In this document: in pieces, positions 1 to 9,233 of the stretch
Layout of the letters: each line of letters starts with the position of its first letter
Numbering within the stretch: position 1 is the first letter of the stretch
NCBI GenBank assembly: GCA_029449235.1
Contig: JANATG010000009.1
Coordinates: forward strand, 1,116,001-1,180,000
Reading direction: 5' to 3'
DNA from: Linnemannia schmuckeri
Taxonomy: Eukaryota > Mortierellomycota > Mortierellomycetes > Mortierellales > Mortierellaceae
DNA: 64,000 nucleotides
Notes under the pieces: generated by a model
The model's database searches: none
What the model saw: the letters and a program-made list of their open reading frames with translations, nothing else
Told to the model about the DNA's origin: nothing
Translations under genes and position numbers: made by a program

Positions 1-2331
1 GTTATCGTTGGCAAGGTTGATGTCGTTACGGCTAGGGTGGTTGAAGCTGGGGCTGCTGATGTTGGAAAAACAAACAGGGTAAGGAACGTGAGGCTCTCCA
101 AGGGTGGTCCAGGCTGAGATGGCAATGTCCGGGTAGATGGACCCTGACGATGATGACATAGACGAGTTGCTGCTTGAGGCGGACAACAAACGTTGCTGGT
201 CAAGGTCTGCAATATTTGGAGACGGCATATGGAGAGGGTGGCTCCATGTGCCGTCGCCAAACATATCGCTGGAGATTTGACAGCTCGATAACTCTTGTTC
301 AGAGCCAGCGGATCCGAAATCATCCTCAAACGATGATACAGTAGCATGGAGCAGATGACCGAGGGTAGAATGGCTATGCACTGGAGACGAGGACAATATG
401 CCCTGCTGGAAGTGCATGGTCATCAAGGGAGCAGAGGAAAACGTCGTTGGTGTGGTAGAAAGAGATTCAGGAGTGTACAAAAGACCTAAGCCAGGAGTGC
501 CATCGAAATTGACGTCTAGCTGCCAAGGGAAGCCAATTGTTCCGGGACTTGTGCTTGTGGGGATGGTAGGATTGTACACGAGGGAGTCAAAGTGCCCGGA
601 GAAATGGCTTGTTGCAGTCACAGCTGGGACTGGGATCTGGATAGGAGTGGACGGTTGGGGGGACTGGACGAGATTTGATGCAAGACGCGGCAAAACTGGT
701 GGCGCAGGCTGAGGCGGAGGCTGCTGTGCCCAATTTTGATCAGCCGTGCTATCAGTGGCTGAGATACCGATATTACCCTGAAACACGGCACTCAGGGGCT
801 TCGTCACGACTGGTAGTGGTGGTGGCTGTGCAACAGACCACTGCTGCTGAGGTGTGGCTCCAGATACTTGGGGCTGGCCAACCATGTTACTCCATCCAGG
901 AGGGGTCTCTGAGACGGGAGTTCGAGCGAGAGCAGGTACCGAAGTAGTAACCTGGGAACCGGACCGTTGATGAGCAAGAACTTGTGTCAATCCAGATACC
1001 CCCTTCAGACCAGCCGGGAGTGGGGCATTGGGCATTGCTGAACCCTGGAGAACGAATGTAAAAGGGTTTGTTGGTGTCACACTTGTGATGCTCGATGTAC
1101 GTTCCGTAGAAATCTTGGATGACAGTGGGTCTGCCAGGCCGGGCAGTCGTTGATTTAGTCGATTAGGTCGAGGTCCTATCCGACTTTTAGAGGTTTGATT
1201 CTTCTCACTGAGATCGGCATTTCCTCTAAAGTCGAACAAGGGAGTCTCCGTCACGACAAAGCCACGCTCAGTCAAGACTGAGGGCTTGTTTGTCGCGGTG
1301 GAGTGTGCGGCGCTGGGTGTTGACTTGTCACGCTCGATGGCTTGAGGGGACGAAGCGTGCTCGGATGATTCATCTTCCTCAGGATTCACGATGTCATCTT
1401 CGGTGCCCTCAGGCTCATGGAGCGATGGCAAAGGTGAAATTGGTTTGGATGAGGAGAGCTTGGCCGCAGGGGGCGAGAGCCGAGTTGGCTTGTTCCACGG
1501 ACATCGTGCTTTTGGCTTCGCCAAATCAGTATTGCCACCATCTTTGGACGCCGGCTTGGCCGGGGTATACTTGTAGGATGGATATAAGGCTGCATGGCGA
1601 ATTTTCTCCTCCGCAGCTTGTTGGCGGTAGATTTTCTTGATCGACTCGGGCTCGTTCCTCCAGCATCGACCTGCGAGTCTGGAGATCTCTTTGTTGTTTT
1701 GGTGACCATAGCGGGCAACGATGATGGGATGCATATAGTTTCGATACATAATGAAACAGTTCGATGTGCGCTTGACTTTTCCTTCCTCTCGTATTTTCTT
1801 ACGAGCCTTTTGCTGCATCGCCGAGTGTGTTTGGACGTAGACGCCCATGGGCTGCTGAGGCTTTGGCCGAGGTGCCGGTGGTCCAGATTTGTTGATGAAC
1901 TGTAGAGGACGAGTTGAGGATGGGCCAGGGATAGTTGGGCACTTTGATGAAAGAGGAGGGGAGGGAGGGACGGAGGAGAAAGAGGATGAGGGGGTTGGGG
2001 GTTCGGTTGAGCGAGGAAAGGGTTCGGACTTGGATCGACATTCCTCTGTCGATGCCGTTGGGGTGATAGGGGTCGATTGTGTAGAAAGTATTGACTTCGA
2101 AAGAATGTCTATAGGTGACGAGGAGATAAAGCCGCTGAGGCTACTGTCGGCTGCTTCGAAAGATGTGCTGAGGAAGAGGGATGGTTCGTCTGGGATGCCG
2201 GTGTGAATGGGCATATTGGCAGAGAGTGGCGTTGGGAGGGTGAGTGGTTCGCTGTTTGAGATGCGAGGGAGGGTGATTCGTTTGTGTGAGTGACGGTGAG
2301 AAGAAAGACCGTATTGTTTCTCGGGCTCCAT
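1..2331 (-). CDS. MATA-type HMG-box transcription regulator (partial, C-terminus beyond window)
   Basis: A single open frame runs from the ATG at 2331-2329 to base 1 without a stop, giving 777 codons and no visible intron; the C-terminus lies off the left edge. Residues about 185-260 form an HMG box of the mating-type class: a basic KRTSNCFIMYR start, then NNKEISRLAGRCW and a YKYTP end. These are the positions of the family's R-P-P-N-A-F-I-L-Y-R, N-x-x-I-S-x-x-L-G-x-x-W and Y-x-Y-x-P signatures. Everything else is Ser/Thr/Pro-rich and probably disordered. Such proteins bind and bend DNA in the nucleus and control mating or differentiation. The usual sex-locus neighbours (tptA, rnhA) are not seen, so a mating role is not supported here. 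The ATG is the first in frame and is preceded by a minus-strand pyrimidine-rich leader, as at other genes in this window. Confidence 0.85.
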   Translation of the reverse strand, partial: MEPEKQYGLSSHRHSHKRITLPRISNSEPLTLPTPLSANMPIHTGIPDEPSLFLSTSFEAADSSLSGFISSSPIDILSKSILSTQSTPITPTASTEECRSKSEPFPRSTEPPTPSSSFSSVPPSPPLSSKCPTIPGPSSTRPLQFINKSGPPAPRPKPQQPMGVYVQTHSAMQQKARKKIREEGKVKRTSNCFIMYRNYMHPIIVARYGHQNNKEISRLAGRCWRNEPESIKKIYRQQAAEEKIRHAALYPSYKYTPAKPASKDGGNTDLAKPKARCPWNKPTRLSPPAAKLSSSKPISPLPSLHEPEGTEDDIVNPEEDESSEHASSPQAIERDKSTPSAAHSTATNKPSVLTERGFVVTETPLFDFRGNADLSEKNQTSKSRIGPRPNRLNQRLPGLADPLSSKISTERTSSITSVTPTNPFTFVLQGSAMPNAPLPAGLKGVSGLTQVLAHQRSGSQVTTSVPALARTPVSETPPGWSNMVGQPQVSGATPQQQWSVAQPPPLPVVTKPLSAVFQGNIGISATDSTADQNWAQQPPPQPAPPVLPRLASNLVQSPQPSTPIQIPVPAVTATSHFSGHFDSLVYNPTIPTSTSPGTIGFPWQLDVNFDGTPGLGLLYTPESLSTTPTTFSSAPLMTMHFQQGILSSSPVHSHSTLGHLLHATVSSFEDDFGSAGSEQELSSCQISSDMFGDGTWSHPLHMPSPNIADLDQQRLLSASSSNSSMSSSSGSIYPDIAISAWTTLGEPHVPYPVCFSNISSPSFNHPSRNDINLANDN

Positions 2332-3060
2332 TGCAGATGCCGCTCGCTTGGACTTTGGTCCGAAGCTACCGAACAAAAGAGAAGGCGAGCATGTCCCTCT
2401 GTGGCCAACGAAGGACGCTAGCAGGAGGATAGGCAAAATGGAGAAAGGAGATGGAATGTGAGCGGAGAAGGAAATAAGAGCAAGGTCTGTGTGGAGAAGT
2501 GCTTTGCAAGGTTTAGTATGACAGCAGGCGAGTAGAAAGGATGGGTCACATCAAGTTACCAGAGACAGTTAATGGTGGAGACACATCGTTCTTAGACGAC
2601 GATGGGTTGAAAAGGAGGTGAGTGGCCGAGGAGGCGTAGAGGGAAAAGTTGCTTGCCGGTTGATCCACGCGCATATTGAAGATTGACTTTGTTGCTGCTG
2701 TAGATTGAAATATGTATGAGTTTGACAACAGTGAGCAGGAGAAGAGTGATAATCTCACTATGGGATGGCAGAAACAAGGGGAAATAACATAAAGGGGTGA
2801 GGGTGAAAGAGGGATCTGTGGTCATGAACAAAGTGAATGAGAGTGCGAGGTAATGACGAGTAGGTGTGAATGAATTGAAGGAGGGCGATGAGTTAGAGTG
2901 AGGGAAGTGAATGAGTCAGCGATGAGAGGGAGCAGTTGGGAGTTGAAAAAGAAAGTATGAATGAGTGGAGAAAAGAAAAGAGAAAAGTCGGGTAGAAAAG
3001 AAGGGAAAGGTAGAGAGAGGGGGAATGCATGAGGATTTAATATGAACAAGGCGAAGAGAC

Positions 3061-3066
<6 letters not shown>

Positions 3067-3101
<35 letters not shown>

Positions 3102-3102
3102 C
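3067..3102. repeat. (AG)18 microsatellite
   Basis: Eighteen uninterrupted AG dinucleotides. They read as (CT)n on the strand of the HMG-box gene, about 740 bp upstream of its start codon. The tract is a likely source of length polymorphism and possibly a nucleosome-excluding promoter element. Confidence 0.95.
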
Positions 3103-3799
3103 TAGGAAGCAATAGACCAATGCATCGATGGACATCATCAAACACAAACAAATGGACATAAACAAAACGACACAGGACGGGCCGGGAATTGGAGAGGGAT
3201 GGATGGATGGACAAAAGGGGCGAACAAAAAGACAACAGCGACAGAGCAAACAAACCAGAACAATAGCGACATGGACACACAAATCACGCATTGACATGAA
3301 CATGGACTGGTCTGCATAGCAGATATAGACAGAGAGTGCAAACAGTTATGGAGACAGCAGGATGCCCTCCCCTGCTCATCGTCAATAACTTGGGAGGAAA
3401 CCAAATTATCCATCCGAAGGACCGTGACTTCAATCCTTTTCCTTCGCCTCCCATTCTCTCTGTCTTCCATTTTCTCTTCCTATCACTTTTTATTTGTCGA
3501 TGCCACGATGTCTGTCCATTTGTTCTCACCTTTTCTGCTTTATTTGACCGCAGTAGCAAATATGATGGTGATGAGACTTCCCCTGTCTTGCCTCGAGATA
3601 AAATCAACAACCACCTAGAAATGATCAGCAAACAGGGCCCAGCCATTTACTTTGTGCGTCGTCGCTTTACACCTCAATCTTTGTAAAAATGGGACAGCTG
3701 GGACTCTACTGTGCTGGCCGACCTAAGCCCTCCCTCGATTGAAACGAAAGAAAAGCAGGCGATGTAAAAAATACCAAGTAATCAAGCAAGGCTCATTGC

Positions 3800-3800
<1 letters not shown>

Positions 3801-3838
<38 letters not shown>
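3801..3838. repeat. Poly(A) tract, 38 nt
   Basis: Uninterrupted run of 38 A on the plus strand, preceded by GCC and followed by GC. It is intergenic, with no flanking ORF or target-site duplication visible. It is the longest of at least fifteen homopolymer runs of 19 nt or more in the window. Confidence 0.95.
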
Positions 3839-3839
<1 letters not shown>

Positions 3840-4903
3840 CACAGGTATTGTTTTACTTAGTCAGATAAACCTTCATCGTCTTTTGTCGATCCGACTGCAA
3901 AAAATTCCCCTCCACACAGACCCCTCCCTGCAAATCTCCTTTTTTTCCTCGAAGGCCGGAGGGAGTCATATAGAGTTTTTGGCCTAACTGAAGCTCTCGA
4001 GTCCACTGCTCTGTTTGACCAAATCGGGCCTGCAAACAGAAAAAAACAAGGGTACATTGTGCCGTCAAGATACACTCGAAAGGGGAGAAAGAAAGGTCAT
4101 AACGAGAACACACAAATGTAGAGGGAGAACGGTGGGGAATGGAGAGGTAGATTGGATGGACAGGATGAGTGGATGATAGTAGATCCTAGTGTTGCATTTG
4201 TCGCCACTAATCATTAAATCTGTAGGTAGTCATTCCTAAAACATCGCCACCATCGTCAACGTTTTTACCCTCCGTTCCTTTTTTTTTTAGTCGCCGTATG
4301 TTTTTGCCTTTGTTGTTGGCAATGGTATTTTGACTCTTTGATTCGCTCTGTTGTCTCTGCTTGGTCTGTCTGTTGCAAGGCAAGGTTTGTTGTATGTGGG
4401 CGCAGATTTTTTGGGGGGAGTTTTTTTTCAAGTGCTCTCCTGGACTATCGAAACAATAGGCACACTAGTGCACAATTGGTTTTTTTTGATCACCATGTTG
4501 ATATTTCTGTTGTCGATGCATTCATGCATTATTTATGTTTATTGTTGTTGTTTGTGCTCTCTCGAGTTTAAAACCAACGACCATCTCTAAAAAGAAGACA
4601 ACAGAAGCGGGTGGCATTGGTCATGCGTTCATCTTCTTGCTCTCTTTCCTCCCTTTCCTCCCTTCCCTTAATGCCTCAATCGCCCCCATCCACACTCCTC
4701 TCTCTCGTTTCCCTCCTTCTACTATCCACCTTAGCCCTCCAACTCATTCACTCTCAACCACGCCTGCTTTCTCAAACATAAAACCTTCACTCAATCTACA
4801 TAACACTGGCCATCCAAGTCAAGACACCCTTGTCTGCCCTGAATATCACGGAGAGCTGGCGCCTCTCACAGCTTCTACAACCCTCTCAACAACTTTTTTA
4901 TCG

Positions 4904-4906
<3 letters not shown>

Positions 4907-4939
<33 letters not shown>
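4907..4939. repeat. Poly(T) tract, 33 nt
   Basis: Uninterrupted run of 33 T on the plus strand, preceded by GGCC and followed by A. It is intergenic, immediately after a pyrimidine-rich stretch. Confidence 0.95.
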
Positions 4940-4941
<2 letters not shown>

Positions 4942-5520
4942 TTTACATTAAAGATAATATGCTACCCTTTCACACTTAAATACGTCGGCGAAAGGCTTCT
5001 TGAACTTTTTCCCTGCAGTGTCTGTACTTAATTGTTAAGCATGATCGCCCGAGTGAAACTATCGTCTTATGCATGGTGCAATCCCCCCCTCCGCTCAATC
5101 GAGAATTGTCGTTGACTTAATTCCCTCCGTACCTGTTTGTGCTATCGAATCGAGAAGAGGGAGAGGAAAGAAGGTCCTTTGCATTGTTGTTTCCTTTCCA
5201 TCTATTTATTTCGCTAATATTTTTTTTGAAATTGAGCAACTCACCTCTTGGTCTTTTTTCGTTATGCCATGCCCATGCTCTTGAACTATTTCAGACCATC
5301 CAAAACCATCACACTCACACTCACACAACCCTTCATTTGCACACCCTCTCTCTCCCAGCTTTTATGCAAACCTACTTGTACCATTAATCCGATGTCTGCT
5401 TTCCTCGAAACAATAAGGTCCATTCTTATTAGTGTCACCTTGTTGTGAATTATTGATGTGTTTTGCCCCCTCATGGTTTCTCGCCCATAAAAATGGTTCA
5501 AATGGTTGAAGAGGGTCTGT

Positions 5521-7531
5521 TTATTCGTCGTCGCCTGACGCTTCATCATCTTCCACCCCGCCCCCTTCACCACCTACACCAGCAGCAGTAGAAGCAAAGT
5601 CACCCGCGGTGACGCTAGTCTCCTCGCTATTGGTTGTCGCGCTCTTTTTCTTTTTCTTCTTGTTCTTCTTCTTCTTTTTGGCGGGGGATGTGCCTTCAGT
5701 AGCTGCATCTGTTGTCGTATCATCCATCTCGTCCGCCTCCTCGTGCGTTCTCTTGATACCTCCAATGCTCGGGCCCTTCCAAACAGGTGATAGCCCAGGG
5801 AGACTGTTCTTGCCCACACGCTCAAAACAAGCCACAAAGAATCCATTCATCAGGTCTCCCTCTGGTCCACCCGGTACAGCTCGGACAACACAATCCGCAA
5901 TCTTGGCTCTATCTTCATCCGTTGCGACCAACCCAGGGATATCACACACCTCAGAGGGGTATCCACGACGATGCCATGTCGGCAAGACTTTAGCGCGAGG
6001 GGTAAGCTTCCATGTTGGCCAGTGCTTCTTCAACAGCGTTGTCACGACGTGTTCGTTCTCTTCGGCATAGATGGAGCAAGTCGAGTAACTAATCTTGCGC
6101 ACGTTGGGGAACGTCATTGCCTTGGAGACACATTCGACCTGAAACTCGCCTAGTGACAATAGACGCTCCTTTTTCTTTTCTTCTGCCGCCGCTCTCTCTG
6201 CTGCCCCTCCTGTTGTCGTCGTTTCCAGGATAGTCGCTTGTTCTTGCTCTTCTGCGTACGCATCCACCAAATGGTCCAGCCGATTGATGATTCCTGATCC
6301 TGAACACGAAGGATCCAGCAGAATATGAGACACCTTGGAGTTATCGGGGGTTGTCGTGTCCAATGTCAAGAACGATGTATTCAGCGCCGTGATATCTACA
6401 ATTTCAGTTCCAGTATCATTCATGCTGTTAGAATGCTCTTGCTCTACCATTGAAAAAGAATTTCCTCCGCCTAATAACACCGCAATGTAAAAGATACCAA
6501 CTCCCAACTTACTTGTGCATCCTGCTTTTGTCGTTAACCGCTTGAGAATGTTGAGTCGTCGAAGATCCAGATCACAAGCAATAATCTTTCCACCATTGCC
6601 CATACCCATCGCTAACTGACTGGTCTTGTTACCGGGGGCCGCACACCCGTCAATGACATAGGCGTTCTTGGGAGGCGCAAGAATTGCTGCAGGGAAACAA
6701 GACGCCTTATCCTGCAAGATCAAAACCCCCGAGACATAGAGTGGATGAAGATGAAGGTCGGATTTGGGTGGGAAGACAAGCATAAAGTCCAGATGTTCGT
6801 CACGGTGAAATGTGTTGGCTGGTGGTGGTGCTGGTGGTGAGGGAGGTACTGGCAGGAATGTCCATCCGTCAGCGATGAATGCGTCAATGACCTGTTGAGG
6901 TGTCTTCATAAGCAAGTTGACGCGTACATATCTAGGTAGCAGAACTATAGGAATGAAATGGTCAAATGGATACAGTGAGTGTTGGCTGGTGTCGTTGGTA
7001 GTGTAGGCTGGAACACTAGCAACAGTCTAGCGTGCTCAAAAGTCTTACGTTCGTCTTCCCCCTCAATGAGACCATCCTTCTTAGCGCCGACTTTTATTTT
7101 GGCCTTGACAAACTCTGCCTTCAGACGAGCCTTATGCCGCATCACAGCCTGTTTCATGGGCCATGCATCCGATGCCTGAATTCCTCGACTCTGAAGCAAA
7201 AGGTCGTGAAGAAGTAACAGCGCCAACGATCGCGTCAATTTCTTTTCCAGCGCCAGCAGCTTGGACTCCTGAAGGACCAATGATAATGTTGTGTTATCTA
7301 AAAAGGCAAGCATGGTTATGTCAGACAAGAGGTCTTATCTGAACAGAGACGGATAAACACTCCTATTGAACACAAGAAGGGAGATGGCTTACGCTTGAGG
7401 GTCTCGCAGATAACAGCGTACATGCGTTTCTTGTCTGTGACTTCGGCATTGCCAAGGGTAAGTCCCTTAATGGACCCTTCCTTCTTCCCGAGGCGGTCGA
7501 GGATATCTGCGGCCTGCTTATAAAAGTTCAT
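5521..7531 (-). CDS. NSUN5: 25S/28S rRNA cytosine-C5 methyltransferase NSUN5/Rcm1
   Basis: Four exons (7531-7393, 7297-7049, 6944-6513, 6443-5521) join to 580 codons plus stop. The start MNFYKQAADIL is the family's usual N-terminus and is the first ATG in frame. LLPRYVRVN at about 130-139 is the pre-methyltransferase signature. D-G-C-A-A-P-G-N-K-T at about 228-237 binds S-adenosylmethionine. D-P-S-C-S-G-S-G (Cys320) and Y-S-T-C-S (Cys396) carry the two cysteines of m5C RNA methyltransferases; the S-C rather than P-C form in motif IV is typical of NSUN5. A lysine-rich tail (about 530-550) suggests nucleolar targeting. The enzyme methylates one cytosine of large-subunit rRNA with SAM. The third intron (6512-6444) is 69 nt, a multiple of three and without a stop, so retention would be translated through. 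Shares a promoter with the Set5-like gene. Confidence 0.95.
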
Positions 7532-7752
7532 GTTGTCGATGCAGACCGTTTGGGCGAAAGCAAAACGACCTGAATGGAACAGAAAGAAGGTTGGGACTTT
7601 TAGAACCAAGAAAAAAGAAAAAAAAAAAGAAAAGGAAGACGCACAAGCCACAAAATAAATAAATGTTAGGCGAGTGATCCTCTCACTCACACTTGCCCAT
7701 TCCTTCTCTCTCACCACCACCTTTTACAGGAGACTCAGACACCGTGGACATC
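7532..7752. promoter_or_regulatory. Bidirectional promoter of NSUN5 and SET5-like genes
   Basis: Only 221 bp separate the two start codons. The NSUN5 half is purine-rich on the plus strand and the SET5 half is pyrimidine-rich on the plus strand, so each gene has a pyrimidine-rich leader on its own sense strand. No clear TATA box is visible. Confidence 0.7.
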
Positions 7753-9233
7753 ATGGCAACAATCACTCCAGAGGCACCAGTGTTGACCGAGCTCATCGCA
7801 AAGATCAAAAAGGCCGACCCTGGTCTGGGCATCAAGAAGGTCCTGGCCGAGATTCAGGCTCAGGAACCCACCTGGCTTGTGAGCGAGAAGCGAGTCAAGA
7901 AGCTTATGGATCAGGCTGGTATTGCCGTTGCCAATGCTGAGCCCGAGGGAGAGCTGGACCCTTCGATCCCCGTTAGTCATATCGATACCGCAGTGGATAT
8001 CAGTGCCTTGACAAATGGTCTCGTTAAGACCAAGATGATCAACAAGGTCATTGGAAAGGGTACGAACGTCTACTATAACAATTGGATCTAGGAAACGGAT
8101 TGTCTGGACCACCTTGCTTACGTGGGCGCGCCATTACCAGGTCCACAAACTAACTTCGGTGTTCATTATTTTATTCGATTGGACAGGATTGTTTGCTACA
8201 CAGGAGCTTCCCAAGGGCAAGGTGTTGTTCACCGAGTTCCCCTTCATCTATTTTCCCCCGATGAAAAGATACAACATGGTCATGAAGGGCGATGCCTGTG
8301 GTCTCTGCGCGCGTACCATCAAGGCCGGTGGTCTCCTCAGCTGCGTTTGCCCAAGCTGCAGCAGAATCAAGTACTGTACAAAAGGTAAACCACGCGTTCT
8401 TTCTTGACGTCGGCTTCACGGACATATTTGAACGTTTTTGTTTACCTCGAGTATCTGATGCGATCACGCTTGATATATGATGACCAATAGCTTGCAGAGA
8501 GACTTCATGGAACAGCTCGCATCGCTTTGAGTGCTTCGGATTGAACCCAGCATTGAAGGAGTACGTCAACTTTTGCGTGGAAGAGAACTGGAACGCCGGC
8601 ATGGGGGCTCTTCGTTGCTACGAGCGCATCTTGATCGCCAACGAAACCTCGTCCGAGGAGCTTACCGCCGTCTTGAAGCACTTTGACGCCTTTGCCACCG
8701 TCAGTCAGGAGGAGCGCCAGAAGAGAGAGACCTCGTGGGACATGATGGGCGACCAATCGAGAGCTGTCTGGGAGAAGGCACTGGAGTTGCTGATCAAGGG
8801 ATGCAAATACCCTCTCAAGTCGCTCCCCAAGAGTGGCACCTCGGTCCTGACCAAGCCTCTTCCCGATCACTTGAAGGACTCGCTTTTCTCCATGGATACC
8901 TACCTGAAGTTTGTCGGACGATACAACATCAACAACCAAGACGGTGGACTCTATCTCCTCCACTCGTCTCTCAACCACGCCTGCACCCCCAACGCTGTCA
9001 TTGATCACCCAGGAGCAGGAACCAACTATGGAGTCAGTGTCCGTCTGGCCAGGACCATCAAACGCGACGAGCAGCTCCAGATTACATATTGCGACCCTCG
9101 CTGGAAGAGGGACACGCGACAGCAGTACCTGCGCACCGAGTATATGTTTACCTGCAAATGCAAGCGCTGTACTGGGTCGGACGATACCCTGAGTGAAGAG
9201 ATAGCACAGTCCTTGGGCCTTGTCCAAGAATAA
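7753..9233 (+). CDS. SET5: Set5-like SET-domain protein lysine methyltransferase with MYND-like zinc finger
   Basis: Three exons (7753-8059, 8187-8384, 8491-9233) give 415 residues. The ATG before ATITPEAP is the first in frame. The SET domain opens with GKGLFATQELPKG across intron 1. It is interrupted by a cysteine-rich insert at about 140-183 (C-x2-C, C-x-C-x2-C, C-x3-C, H-x3-C) resembling MYND/SET-I inserts of Set5 and SMYD proteins. It resumes to N-H-A-C-T-P-N (330-336), the position of the family's N-H-x-C-x-P-N signature, and ITYCDP, then ends in a post-SET C-x-C-x2-C. The N-terminal 100 residues are helical and family-specific. Yeast Set5 monomethylates histone H4 at lysines 5, 8 and 12; the same role is an inference here, and SMYD-like non-histone activity is the main alternative. 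Ser is replaced by Ala in the N-H-S-C signature. Confidence 0.85.

Larger units (their letters stand above)
2332..5520. other. Gene-free interval between HMG gene and NSUN5
   Basis: No ORF here shows a recognisable domain or balanced composition. About 2,332-3,110 is purine-rich on the plus strand, so it is a pyrimidine-rich leader or promoter for the HMG gene on the minus strand, and it includes an (AG)18 microsatellite. Two very long homopolymers follow, A38 at 3801 and T33 at 4907. The stretch about 4,610-4,880 is strongly pyrimidine-rich on the plus strand, like the leaders of real plus-strand genes, yet no ORF follows it. The 3' end of NSUN5 lies at the right border. Confidence 0.6.

Noticed and set aside
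2822..3280. 152-codon minus-strand frame with Ser-Leu repeats
   Set aside because: It is a translation of the CT microsatellite and the leader of the HMG gene.
3801..3838. Poly(A) tract as the tail of a retrotransposed element
   Set aside because: No reverse transcriptase fragment, no gene copy upstream of the tract and no target-site duplication are visible; the same holds for the other tracts.
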